NCBI GenBank assembly: GCA_964399535.1 | Contig: CAYNRE010000005.1 | Span: 310,001-374,000 of the forward strand | From: CAYNRE01 sp964399535 | Lineage (GTDB): Bacteria; Planctomycetota; Planctomycetia; Pirellulales; CAYNRE01 | Length of the DNA: 64,000 nt | Direction: 5' to 3' | Shown here: piece after piece, positions 26,541-34,349 of the stretch | Layout of the letters: each line of letters starts with the position of its first letter | Numbering within the stretch: the first letter of the stretch is position 1 | The notes under the pieces: model-generated | What the model was told of the DNA's origin: nothing | Database searches by the model: none | What the model saw: only the letters and a program-made list of their open reading frames with translations | Made by a program: the position numbers and the translations under genes

Positions 26541-27875
26541 TTACCAGGCGATGCGGTCGAACAGCGCCCTGAGCTTCGCGCCGCGGGCCGGGTGAATCAT
26601 CGCCACGAACGAGATCCGCCCCAAAAGGTGACCGCGAAAATCGGCGACCCCGGCCCGGTTCTGCCCTGCCGGACCATGCCGCGCACAATTGGTGAGCACT
26701 GCTTTGAGTTGGTCGAAGTCGCCCCGGGCCACGTTGAGCCGCTGGTTCACCACGAGCCCGGCTAGCCGCTGGCAAACGCCGGGCCGCATGACCCGGGTTT
26801 TGCGGTGGTGTACGCGAAACCCCTCGTCGATCGCCACGGCGGCGACATGGTGCCGAAAGCGATGCACCACGCGAGCGAAGGATGCGTCGCCCGAGAAAGC
26901 CAAATCGTCGGCATAGCGGGTGTAGGTAGCCCCCGCCGCCTTGGCCAGCGCGGCCAGGCGGCCATCGAGCCGATAGGCGCACAGGTTGGCCAGCGCGGGC
27001 GACGTGGGGGCCCCCTGCGGCAAGTGAGGCTGGCCGTATCGTCGGGCCGCGCGGGCCAGGTCGTCGTACCCTTGGTCTGAGTCGAGCGCGTCCCAGATCG
27101 TCTGCGGGGCGGTGTTCGTACACAGGCCGGCCAGCCGGTCGGCCACGTTTTCCGGGTAGCCGAGCGAACGAAACAGAGCTTGGATCCGCGCGGCGCGAAT
27201 CGACGGAAAAAAGTCCTCCAGATCGATCCGCAGCAACACGCCACGATGCACGTGGGGCTCGGCAAACGTCCGCACCGAGCGGTGACGCCGGAACCCGTGC
27301 GCGGCCGGGTGCAGCGGAACCTGGTCGATTATCTCGATCAGGATTCTTCGCTGCAGCCGTTTCAGCCGCGGCTTGGGGGCTTCGATCAAGCGAACCCGGC
27401 CAAACCGTTTGGTCAGCGGGCGATAATGGTAGTGTCGCAGCGCCGCCCGGTCGGCGGCGGCCTCCCAACCGCGCCGATCGGCGAACCAGTCGAGCTCTCC
27501 GGCGGAAAGGCTGAGCCAGTCGGCCAGTTGGCCGAGCGAACCTAGTTCGGGAAGCGGGCCCGTGCCCGGTGGAGCTGTGTCGCCGCGAAACCGCGGCGCG
27601 CAGGCTGGCCGCGTCGGATGCCCTGCCAGCCGCGGCTCGACGCGCGTTGGGCCAAGCGAAAACCCTGCGTCGCCGAGGATAAACCGGGCCAACCGGTCGC
27701 GACGCGGCGGTGCCCCCACCGCAAAAGTTGCGAGCACCCGGCGGGCCAACGGCCGAAGCCACCGCCATCGCTTTCCAAGCACCTGGGCACCGCGGCGAAC
27801 CAGGGCCTCTTCGTCAAAGGGCCCCCCTAGAAATGCGGACGCAAGCGCCCGGGCGACGACCTGGTTAGTAGACAT
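26541..27875 (-). CDS. Retron-type reverse transcriptase
   Basis: 444 residues from the ATG at 27875; the frame is open to 27953, but that stretch overlaps the msd RNA. RT motifs are in order: RHYHYRPLTKRFGRVRLIEAPKPRLKRLQR (147-176), AAHGFRRHRSVRTFAEPH (191-208), motif A with D218 in LLRIDLEDFFPSI, motif B LPQGAPTSPALANL (285-298), catalytic YADD (321-324) in YTRYADDLAFSG, motif D near GFRVHHRKT, and LAGLVVNQRLNVAR (371-384), the retron-type counterpart of VTGLVVN. All catalytic Asp residues are present. The N-terminal 110 residues are helical and basic, an extension like that of longer chromosomal retron RTs. No clear ribosome site lies between a2 and the ATG. The enzyme should prime from the RNA encoded just upstream to make msDNA. 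No nuclease, maturase or HNH domain is attached, so a group II intron is unlikely. Confidence 0.9.
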   Translation of the reverse strand: MSTNQVVARALASAFLGGPFDEEALVRRGAQVLGKRWRWLRPLARRVLATFAVGAPPRRDRLARFILGDAGFSLGPTRVEPRLAGHPTRPACAPRFRGDTAPPGTGPLPELGSLGQLADWLSLSAGELDWFADRRGWEAAADRAALRHYHYRPLTKRFGRVRLIEAPKPRLKRLQRRILIEIIDQVPLHPAAHGFRRHRSVRTFAEPHVHRGVLLRIDLEDFFPSIRAARIQALFRSLGYPENVADRLAGLCTNTAPQTIWDALDSDQGYDDLARAARRYGQPHLPQGAPTSPALANLCAYRLDGRLAALAKAAGATYTRYADDLAFSGDASFARVVHRFRHHVAAVAIDEGFRVHHRKTRVMRPGVCQRLAGLVVNQRLNVARGDFDQLKAVLTNCARHGPAGQNRAGVADFRGHLLGRISFVAMIHPARGAKLRALFDRIAW

Positions 27876-27884
27876 GGCAAGCTG

Positions 27885-28053
27885 GGCTGCAGAGTACCCT
27901 AACGAGTCGGGTCGGGCGTGAGCGTGCGTGCGCTGGGGCGCACCGAGGCTCACGCGGCGAGAAGTCAGTCTTTCAAGATTCCCCGGGGTATCCCCGAAGA
28001 GCCCAGTTCGAAACCAAGTTCAAACCGAAGCCTGCTTAGGGTACCCTGCAGCC
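27885..28053 (-). ncRNA. Retron msr-msd RNA with a1/a2 inverted repeats
   Basis: Read on the minus strand, an 18-nt arm a1 (28053-28036, GGCTGCAGGGTACCCTAA) is followed 133 nt later by a2 (27902-27885), its reverse complement with one mismatch. a2 ends 10 bases before the RT start. The base directly after a1 is G (28035, in CCCTAAGC), the position of the branching guanosine in known retrons such as Eco1 (CCCTTAGC). The msr part has an 8-bp hairpin GGTTTGAA/TTCGAACT with a 6-nt loop, and a GGGG-ATA-CCCC hairpin. The msd part (27955-27916) is a long hairpin: GCGTGAGC/GCTCACGC, a 4x4 internal loop, GTGCG/CGCAC and a CCCCAG loop. Exact msr/msd borders cannot be fixed from sequence alone. Confidence 0.82.
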
Positions 28054-28425
28054 ACTGGGGGTATGCTAACTGGGCGATGTCCCTGCTGCCACGCGGCGGC
28101 GGAATCGCAGTCGCAGCGGCGCCGCAGGGGCGCATGGGGTGGCTCAAAGCCCCCCTGCGGCAAGGCACGGGGCACCACTGCCGAGGCGGTTTTCCCGCTC
28201 CGGTTCGGCCAAAACCCAGCTTCCCGAGGACGGCGAAAGCCACCTTGTCAGGCCTTCCCCGGGCGGTATACTGAGCGGTTCAAACTCGTGTGCCGCTAAT
28301 GCGTTGCGTCGATCGGCCCGGGCTCGCTTCCCGGCCGGCGTTGCGGCGCGAGCCCCCTGGGGGCCTTGGCTGGCAGCGAGCTGCGCAGCCAACCTCGCCC
28401 GGCCGAGCACCCAGCCCGCCGGGCT
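28054..28425. other. Hairpin-rich intergenic region between retron and rpmB
   Basis: No gene is supported. Perfect stems are present: GCCGCAGGGG (28121-28130) with CCCCTGCGGC (28152-28161), enclosing GGCT-CAA-AGCC; GGGCTCGC (28320-28327) with GCGAGCCC (28348-28355); and TTGGCTG (28366-28372) with CAGCCAA (28386-28392), enclosing GCAG/CTGC. They could be a leader or terminator structures. The retron promoter, on the minus strand, should also lie here but was not identified. Confidence 0.5.
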
Positions 28426-28454
28426 TTAACACATTGAATTCGTAACCGTAAGCC
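28426..28454 (+). promoter_or_regulatory. Possible promoter of rpmB
   Basis: TTAACA (28426-28431) and TAAGCC (28449-28454) are 17 bases apart, 38 bases before the rpmB start. The -10 is weak. The segment ACACATTGAATTC within it also occurs in the promoter at 52750. Confidence 0.4.
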
Positions 28455-28491
28455 TTCGAGAGTGCGGCCGGTGTCGCACGGGAGTGGCGCG

Positions 28492-28785
28492 ATGGGTCAG
28501 CAGTGTGACGTGTGTGGAAAGAAGCCGCAGGTCGGCAATCAGGTTACCACCCGCGGTAAGGCCAAGTACCTGGGCGGGGTCGGTACCAAGATCACCGGCT
28601 GCACCCATCGGGTTTTCAAGCCCAATTTGCAGCGGGTGAAGATCAGCCTGGGAACGACGAACCGCACGATTCGAGTTTGTACCCAGTGCCTGCGAAGCGG
28701 CCGCGTGACCAAGGCCCAACGGGTCAAGCCGTTCCGCCTGCCGAGTGCGGCCAGCGCTCCGGGCGCCGCGGCGGCCGCCAACTAG
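28492..28785 (+). CDS. rpmB: 50S ribosomal protein L28
   Basis: 97 residues from the ATG at 28492 with GGAG upstream. This start is preferred over 28462 because MGQQCDVCGKKP matches the family N-terminus. The core (HRVFKPNLQRVKI, TTNRTIRVCTQCLRSGRVTKA) is typical of L28. Cysteine pairs C5/C8 and C63/C66 mark the zinc-binding (C+) form. The C-terminus is an Ala-rich tail. It is a component of the large ribosomal subunit and lies upstream of the gatCAB genes on the same strand. Confidence 0.95.
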   Translation: MGQQCDVCGKKPQVGNQVTTRGKAKYLGGVGTKITGCTHRVFKPNLQRVKISLGTTNRTIRVCTQCLRSGRVTKAQRVKPFRLPSAASAPGAAAAAN

Positions 28786-28953
28786 CGCCACGGTCGGCAA
28801 GCTCGCCGAGCCGCCGCGCCCAGCCCTAGGCGGCCGAGCCCCGGTGCCCCGGGCCAGCATTGCTTGGCCCGAAGGCGGGCCGAGAGTTCGCCGTGGTCCA
28901 GCGTGGCTCGGGGCAAGGAACCGAATCGGAAGCCAGCGGGCAAAGGTGCCACC

Positions 28954-29244
28954 ATGGGTTTAACGCGTGCCGAGGTCGAGCGGGTTTCGCTATTGGGGCG
29001 GCTGCTCCTCAGCGAAGACGAGCTGACCCGCCTGACCGAACAGCTCGGCCAGATTGTCGACTACATGGCCCTGCTGGCCGAAATTCCGACCGAGGGGGTG
29101 GAGCCCATGGCCCACCCGATTGAAACCTTCAACGTGTTCCGCGAAGACGAGCTCCGGCCCAGCTTGCCGCGCGAGCAGGCGCTGGCCAACGCTCCGCAGC
29201 ACGACCGGGAGTGCTACCTGGTGCCGGCGGTGCTCGGCGAATAG
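28954..29244 (+). CDS. gatC: Aspartyl/glutamyl-tRNA amidotransferase subunit C
   Basis: 96 residues from the ATG at 28954 (AAGGTG upstream). The typical GatC sequence is present: LTRAEVERVSLLGRLLLSEDELTRLTEQLGQIVDYMALLAEIPTEGVEPMAHP, then NVFREDELRPSLPREQALANAPQ. GatC wraps around and stabilises the GatA-GatB heterodimer. It is the first gene of the gatC-gatA-gatB cluster. Confidence 0.95.
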   Translation: MGLTRAEVERVSLLGRLLLSEDELTRLTEQLGQIVDYMALLAEIPTEGVEPMAHPIETFNVFREDELRPSLPREQALANAPQHDRECYLVPAVLGE

Positions 29245-29385
29245 CGCGGCCGCGCCCCAGGTGGGAACGGCGCCGCGCCCGGCCCGCGGTGCCCATCACC
29301 ACGGGCTTGCACCACAGCAGGTTCTGGCCCGGCCCGCACCGTTCGCAGTCGCACAACAGCGGCCTGACCGCAGGGAAGAATACGG

Positions 29386-30924
29386 ATGTCGCTCGCGGAG
29401 TTGACCGCCACCGAGCTGCTGCCGCGGCTCACCGCGCGCCAGGTTACCGCGCTCGAGGTAACCGAGGCTTTTCTCGCTCGAATCGCCGCGGTCGAACCCC
29501 GCGTGAAGGCCTTTCTCCGGGTCGACGCCGACGCGGCCCGCGACCAGGCCCGCCAGATCGACGCCCGCCGCGAGCGGGGCGAATCGGTCGGCCCCTTGGC
29601 TGGTTTGCCCGTGGCGGTGAAGGATTTGCTCTGCGAGGCGGGCGAGCTGTGCACCTGCGGCTCGCGGATTCTGGAGAAATTCCGCCCCCCCTACGACTCG
29701 GCCGTGGTGGCCCGGCTCAAGGCGGCGGGTGCCGTGCTACTGGGCCGCACGAATCTCGACGAATTCGCGATGGGCGGGTCGACCGAAAACTCGGCCTACC
29801 AGCTCACCTGTAACCCCTGGAATCTGGCCTGTACCCCCGGCGGCTCCAGCGGCGGCGCCGCGGCCGCGGTGGCCGCCTCGATGGTGCCGCTCTCGATCGG
29901 CACCGACACCGGCGGCTCGATTCGCCAGCCCGCTGGCCTGTGCGGCGTCACGGGGCTTAAGCCCACCTACGGCCGAGTAAGTCGCTATGGCCTGGTGGCC
30001 TTTGCCTCGAGCTTGGACCAGGTGGGCCCCTTGGGCCGCACCGCGGAAGATACGGCGCTGTTGCTCGAAGCCATTGCCGGCCACGACCCGCGCGATTCCA
30101 CTTCGATCGATCGGCCGGTTCCCCGCTACACGCAAACCGTCGGCCAGCCGCTTAAGGGCCTGAGGCTGGGGCTGGTGCGCGAACATTTCGAGGCCGGGCT
30201 CGATGCCGAGGTCGAAGCCGCCGTGCGCGAAGCGGTGAGGGTTTACGAGTCGCTGGGCGCTACGGTCAAAACCGTTTCGCTGCCCCACGGCAAGTACGCC
30301 GTGGCCGCCTACTATATTATCGCCCCCAGCGAGGCCTCGAGTAACCTGGCCCGCTACGACGGTGTGCACTACGGCCACCGCACCGACGTCAAAGCCATGC
30401 TCGCCGAGTTGGCCGCCGAGAAAGCCCGGCTGCTGGCCGCCGGCCAGCAGCAAGCCGCCGACCAACAGGATTCGGCCCTGGTCCGCATGTATCGCCAGAG
30501 CCGCAGCCAGGGGTTCGGCGCCGAGGTCAAGCGGCGCGTGATGCTCGGCACCTATGCCCTCAGCGCCGGCTATTACGACGCCTATTATCTCAAGGCCCTG
30601 AAGATTCGCCGGCTGATTCGCCAGGATTACGACCAGGCCTTCGGCCAGGTCGACCTGATCGTCGGCCCGGTCACCGCCTCGCCCGCCTTTAAGCTGGGCG
30701 AAAAATCGAGCGACCCGCTGGCCATGTACCTGGTCGACCTGTACACGGTTAGCGCCAACCTGGCCGGCATCGGCGGGGTGGCCTTCCCCTGCGGCTATAG
30801 TTCCGGCGGGCTACCCATCGGGCTACAGCTTCAGGCGCCCCCCTTAGAGGAAGATCGCTTGTTGCGCGGGGCCGCCATGTTTCAACAGGCTACGGATTGG
30901 CACACTCGGAGGCCCTCGCTGTGA
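29386..30924 (+). CDS. gatA: Aspartyl/glutamyl-tRNA amidotransferase subunit A
   Basis: 512 residues. This is the amidase-signature glutaminase subunit that releases ammonia from Gln for transamidation of Glu-tRNA(Gln) or Asp-tRNA(Asn). The Ser-cisSer-Lys triad is intact: K79 in VAVKDLL, S154 in PGGSSGG and S178 in TGGSIRQPA. AGGGAAG precedes the ATG. Its stop overlaps the GTG start of gatB (GTGA), so the two are coupled. Length and motifs match the family. Confidence 0.97.
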   Translation: MSLAELTATELLPRLTARQVTALEVTEAFLARIAAVEPRVKAFLRVDADAARDQARQIDARRERGESVGPLAGLPVAVKDLLCEAGELCTCGSRILEKFRPPYDSAVVARLKAAGAVLLGRTNLDEFAMGGSTENSAYQLTCNPWNLACTPGGSSGGAAAAVAASMVPLSIGTDTGGSIRQPAGLCGVTGLKPTYGRVSRYGLVAFASSLDQVGPLGRTAEDTALLLEAIAGHDPRDSTSIDRPVPRYTQTVGQPLKGLRLGLVREHFEAGLDAEVEAAVREAVRVYESLGATVKTVSLPHGKYAVAAYYIIAPSEASSNLARYDGVHYGHRTDVKAMLAELAAEKARLLAAGQQQAADQQDSALVRMYRQSRSQGFGAEVKRRVMLGTYALSAGYYDAYYLKALKIRRLIRQDYDQAFGQVDLIVGPVTASPAFKLGEKSSDPLAMYLVDLYTVSANLAGIGGVAFPCGYSSGGLPIGLQLQAPPLEEDRLLRGAAMFQQATDWHTRRPSL

Positions 30925-32420
30925 CCGCACCGGCCGCCGCCCCAAGCGACCCCGCCCTGCCCTACACCATCGTCATCGGGCTCGAGGTCCACGTTCAGCT
31001 CCTCACCCAGACCAAGCTCTTCTGCGGGTGCAGCACCAAGTTCGGCGCGCCCCCCAACACACAAACCTGCCCGGTCTGTATCGGCATGCCCGGGGTGCTG
31101 CCCGTGATGAACCGGCGGGCCTTTGAACTGGCCCTGCGGGCGGCCGCGGCGCTCAACTGCGAGCTGGCCCCGTTCACCAAGTGGGATCGCAAAAACTACT
31201 ACTACCCCGACCTGCCCAAGGGCTACCAGATCAGCCAGTACGATCTGCCCTTTTCCAGCGAGGGCTGGCTCGAAATCGCCGACCCCAAAGGCAAGATCGA
31301 GCCCAAACGCATCGGCATCATTCGCGTGCACCTGGAGGAAGACGCCGGCAAGAGCATGCACGACGAGCAGGCCGGAACCTCCGACAGCCGCATCGACCTG
31401 AACCGCGCCGGCACCCCGCTCTTGGAGATCGTTTCGCACCCCCACATGCGCTCGCCCGCCGAGGCCAAAGCCTATCTCACCGAGCTTAAGCTGCTGCTCA
31501 CCTACCTGGGCGTATCTGACTGCAACATGCAAGAGGGCAGCCTCCGGGTCGACGCCAACATCAACCTCCACGTGCCCTCGCCCGAGGGAATCGTGGCCAC
31601 GCCGATCGTCGAGGTGAAAAACGTCAACAGCTTTCGGGCCGTCGAAAAGGCCATGGCCTACGAGGCCCAGCGCCACTGGCAAGTTTGGCAGGAAACCGGC
31701 CAGCGGCTGGGCCAGGTGCCCAAGCAAACCCGCGGCTGGGACGACGTGGCCGAGGTAACCCGTGGTCAGCGGCACAAGGAAGAATCGAGCGACTACCGCT
31801 ATTTTCCCGAGCCCGACCTGGTGCCGGTGCGCGTCAGCCCCGAGCAAATTGCCCAGGTCAAGGCCGCCCTGGGCGAGCTGCCCGCCGCGCTTCGCGCTCG
31901 GCTCGAGGCCAGCTACGGCCTGACCCCCTACGACTCCGACGTGCTGGTCAACCAGGGTCAGGCGCTGGTCGATTATTTCCTCGAACTGGCCCAGGCCGTG
32001 GGCGACGGCAAGCTGGCCAGCAACTGGATTCAGCAAGACGTGCTGCGAATCCTCAAGGAAACCGGCGCCACGATCGAAACCTTCTCCCTCCGGCCCCCTG
32101 CCCTGGCCGAGCTGCTCAGCAAGGTCAAGGGGGGCGAACTGGATACCTCCAAGGGGCGCGAGGTGCTGGCCGAGATGGTGGCCACGGGCCAATCGGCCGC
32201 CGTCATTATGCAGGCCCGGGGCATTAAGGCCGTCGACGAGAGCGAGCTGGTGGCGCTCTGCCAGGAGCTGCTCGGTAAGAACCCGGCGATCGTGGCCGAC
32301 TTGAAGAACGGCATCGAAAAGGCGGCCGGCGCGCTGGTGGGCCAGGCCAAGAAGCGCAACCCCAACGTGAACCCGGCCCGAGTCCGGGCGATCTGCGTCG
32401 AGCTAGCGGCGGGGATGTAG
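30921..32420 (+). CDS. gatB: Aspartyl/glutamyl-tRNA amidotransferase subunit B
   Basis: 499 residues from the GTG at 30921, chosen because GGAGG lies 8 bases upstream and it overlaps the gatA stop by four bases; a TTG at 30897 is less likely. Family signatures are YTIVIGLEVHVQLLTQTKLFC, CPVCIGMPGVLP, KNYYYPDLPKGYQISQYD, EEDAGKSMHD, KNVNSFRAVEKA and the C-terminal YqeY-like tail domain ending NPARVRAICVEL. GatB is the kinase subunit that activates the mischarged tRNA and passes ammonia to it. Cysteines CGC near residue 28 with CPVC suggest a bound zinc. Confidence 0.97.
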   Translation: MTAPAAAPSDPALPYTIVIGLEVHVQLLTQTKLFCGCSTKFGAPPNTQTCPVCIGMPGVLPVMNRRAFELALRAAAALNCELAPFTKWDRKNYYYPDLPKGYQISQYDLPFSSEGWLEIADPKGKIEPKRIGIIRVHLEEDAGKSMHDEQAGTSDSRIDLNRAGTPLLEIVSHPHMRSPAEAKAYLTELKLLLTYLGVSDCNMQEGSLRVDANINLHVPSPEGIVATPIVEVKNVNSFRAVEKAMAYEAQRHWQVWQETGQRLGQVPKQTRGWDDVAEVTRGQRHKEESSDYRYFPEPDLVPVRVSPEQIAQVKAALGELPAALRARLEASYGLTPYDSDVLVNQGQALVDYFLELAQAVGDGKLASNWIQQDVLRILKETGATIETFSLRPPALAELLSKVKGGELDTSKGREVLAEMVATGQSAAVIMQARGIKAVDESELVALCQELLGKNPAIVADLKNGIEKAAGALVGQAKKRNPNVNPARVRAICVELAAGM

Positions 32421-32458
32421 GGGGGCGCGAGGACACGTCAGGGGAACACAACCGCCGG

Positions 32459-32485
32459 GTGCCACGGCTGGCTGGTCCAGCCGGG
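32459..32485. repeat. Dispersed repeat, copy A
   Basis: This contains GGCTGGTCCAGCCGGG preceded by GTGCCACGGCTG. Near-identical copies lie at 35735-35761 and 35872-35897, so the three copies flank the two sulfatase genes. GGCTGGTCCAGCC is itself palindromic. Confidence 0.75.
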
Positions 32486-32509
32486 CCCTTTTCGCCTGGG
32501 TGACGCGTC

Positions 32510-32606
32510 GACCTTCGACACGGCTCGAGCGAAGATCTCGGCTGGACGAGCCAGCAGTGACACCAGGTGCGATTCGGCCGACCAACGTCGAATCTAGTCG
32601 AAGGTC
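32510..32606. repeat. Perfect 10-bp inverted repeat between gatB and the sulfatase
   Basis: GACCTTCGAC (32510-32519) and GTCGAAGGTC (32597-32606) are exact reverse complements enclosing 77 bases. It lies between convergent genes. It could be a structured terminator region or the ends of a small mobile element. Confidence 0.5.
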
Positions 32607-32626
32607 CAATCGAACTCGGCCGGTCT

Positions 32627-34147
32627 TTAACGATCGGGCGAGTTGCTCGGCACGGCACCTTGCCAACCCTGGCGCAACTGAGTCTGCAATTCCTCCACGA
32701 GGCTTTGGGACTCGGGTTGCTTGGCGAGATTAACGTTCTCCTGGGGATCGACCTCGTGGTCGTACAACTCCAAGGACACAATCCGCGACGGGTCATTGCG
32801 AAGCGCCCAGGCAGTAAATCGATAGCGATCCGTTCGCATCGAGTAGCCCATCAGATCTCCCGCGGGAGTCCTTCGCGGATACTGGCTGAACGCGGCTCGC
32901 TTCCAGGTTTGCGTGGGATCGTCCAGGAGCGGCTTGAAACTCGTCCCCTCCAAGTGTGCCGGAAGTGGCAAATCCGCCAATTCGCACAGGGTTGGATAGA
33001 TGTCGACGAATTCAACCAGTCCGCGCGTCGTCGCCCCGGCGTGCTTCATTCCAGGCACGGTCAACAGGAGCGGCGCGTTCGTGTCGTTCTCGCAATTGCT
33101 GTGTTTGCACCAGGCGTCGTGCTCACCAAGCTTCCAGCCGTGATCGCCCCACAGGACGACCATGGTGTTCTGCGCGAGACCCTGCCGTTCGAGCTCATCG
33201 AGAACGCGCCCTAGTTGTGCATCCATGTAACTGATCGCCGCGTAATAGCCGTGCTTGAGCTGACGAGCCAGATCGTCGGGTATGGCTCCTTGCGGAATGC
33301 CATGGTACGAGCGCAACTCTCCGCCAGGCATGAGGGCATATTCGGGAGCACCCTTCGGGCGAAACGGGTTGGTCGCGAGCTCGATCTTGGCAGGGTCGTA
33401 CCGATCCCAATACCGCTTGGGCGCCACAAACGGCAAATGGGGCTTGGCGAATCCGACGGCGAGGAAGAAGGGCTCCTTCCTCATCTTCAACTCGGCAAGG
33501 GTGGCGACGGCAAGCTCGGCAACTTTGCCATCCCGAAAGGTATCGTCGGCGACGTCGGCCCCCTCGAACGCCGGCCCGCGCGGGCCTTTGCCCTTGGGCG
33601 ATTTCCGTTTGCCCTTGCGCGCTTTCCGTTTGCCCTTGTCCGCCTTCGGCGGTTTCGAAAGGGCGTTGTTCTCCGCCAGGCCGTAGCCGTCCGCGTTGGG
33701 AGTCTGCCAGGGGACGGACCAGGTGTCCGCGTCGTCGAATCCGCCGTGATAAATCTTGCCCATCCCTAGCACGAAGTAGCCGTGGTTCTTGAAATGCTGT
33801 CCCAGCGTCACCACCTCGGGCATCGCGGTGCGAAAGTGCGTTTCCAAGTCCCATACCTTCGTCGTGTCGGGCCGGGCGCCCGTCATGATGCTCGATCGGG
33901 AGGGGGAACAGACGGCCTGCTGACAATAGGCCCGAAGAAAGGTCATTCCGGAACGGGCGAGACGATCAAGGTTGGGGCTCTTGACATGCGAGGCGCCGTA
34001 GGCTCCGAACTCCGGTCGCAAGTCGTCGACCGCGATGAAAAGGATATTGGGAGGGTTCGCGGCAATCGTTGGCGCAGCAATAGCGCTGAGCGTGACAAGT
34101 ATCAGCGCGAGAACCTTTGAGCCCAGTCGTCGACGTAGCGCGTTCAC
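32627..34147 (-). CDS. Sulfatase (iduronate-2-sulfatase-like)
   Basis: 506 residues from a GTG at 34147 with GGGGAG seven bases upstream; this start yields a proper signal peptide (ALRRRLGSKVLALILVTLSAIAAPTIAA). The catalytic motif is C80-SPSRSS, where Cys becomes formylglycine; the metal-binding DD lies at 41-42. FAKPHLPFVAPKRYWDRY and WGDHGWKLGEHDAWCKHSN are typical of iduronate-2-sulfatase relatives. Residues 165-190 are a Lys/Arg/Gly-rich insertion unusual for the family. It is secreted or periplasmic and probably removes sulfate from a marine polysaccharide; the exact substrate is unknown. It follows a second sulfatase on the same strand after 202 bases. Confidence 0.93.
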   Translation of the reverse strand: MNALRRRLGSKVLALILVTLSAIAAPTIAANPPNILFIAVDDLRPEFGAYGASHVKSPNLDRLARSGMTFLRAYCQQAVCSPSRSSIMTGARPDTTKVWDLETHFRTAMPEVVTLGQHFKNHGYFVLGMGKIYHGGFDDADTWSVPWQTPNADGYGLAENNALSKPPKADKGKRKARKGKRKSPKGKGPRGPAFEGADVADDTFRDGKVAELAVATLAELKMRKEPFFLAVGFAKPHLPFVAPKRYWDRYDPAKIELATNPFRPKGAPEYALMPGGELRSYHGIPQGAIPDDLARQLKHGYYAAISYMDAQLGRVLDELERQGLAQNTMVVLWGDHGWKLGEHDAWCKHSNCENDTNAPLLLTVPGMKHAGATTRGLVEFVDIYPTLCELADLPLPAHLEGTSFKPLLDDPTQTWKRAAFSQYPRRTPAGDLMGYSMRTDRYRFTAWALRNDPSRIVSLELYDHEVDPQENVNLAKQPESQSLVEELQTQLRQGWQGAVPSNSPDR

Positions 34148-34349
34148 CGTGTCGCTCCCCAGTCGCTGTCGGTTGGATTCTGCCTTTTGAATCGAACGCT
34201 GAATTCGCTCGTCGTACGGCGTCCGAAAACGCTGGGCAATCGAACTCCGGAGCGACGCGCATGCTCGCGGATCGAACGCCCGCCTCCTTACCCCTCTGTC
34301 CGTTTCGCGACCAGGAGCCCGCGAACCGTTGGTTAAGTCTGGCTCCAAG

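Noticed and set aside
26541..27875. Group II intron maturase or diversity-generating retroelement RT
   Set aside because: There is no maturase/HNH domain, no intron-like domain V/VI sequence, and no variable-region repeat pair; the a1/a2 repeats and LVVN motif fit a retron instead.
27903..28299. Open frames across the retron RNA region
   Set aside because: They overlap the inverted repeats and hairpins, have no recognisable features, and lie in the position expected for msr-msd.
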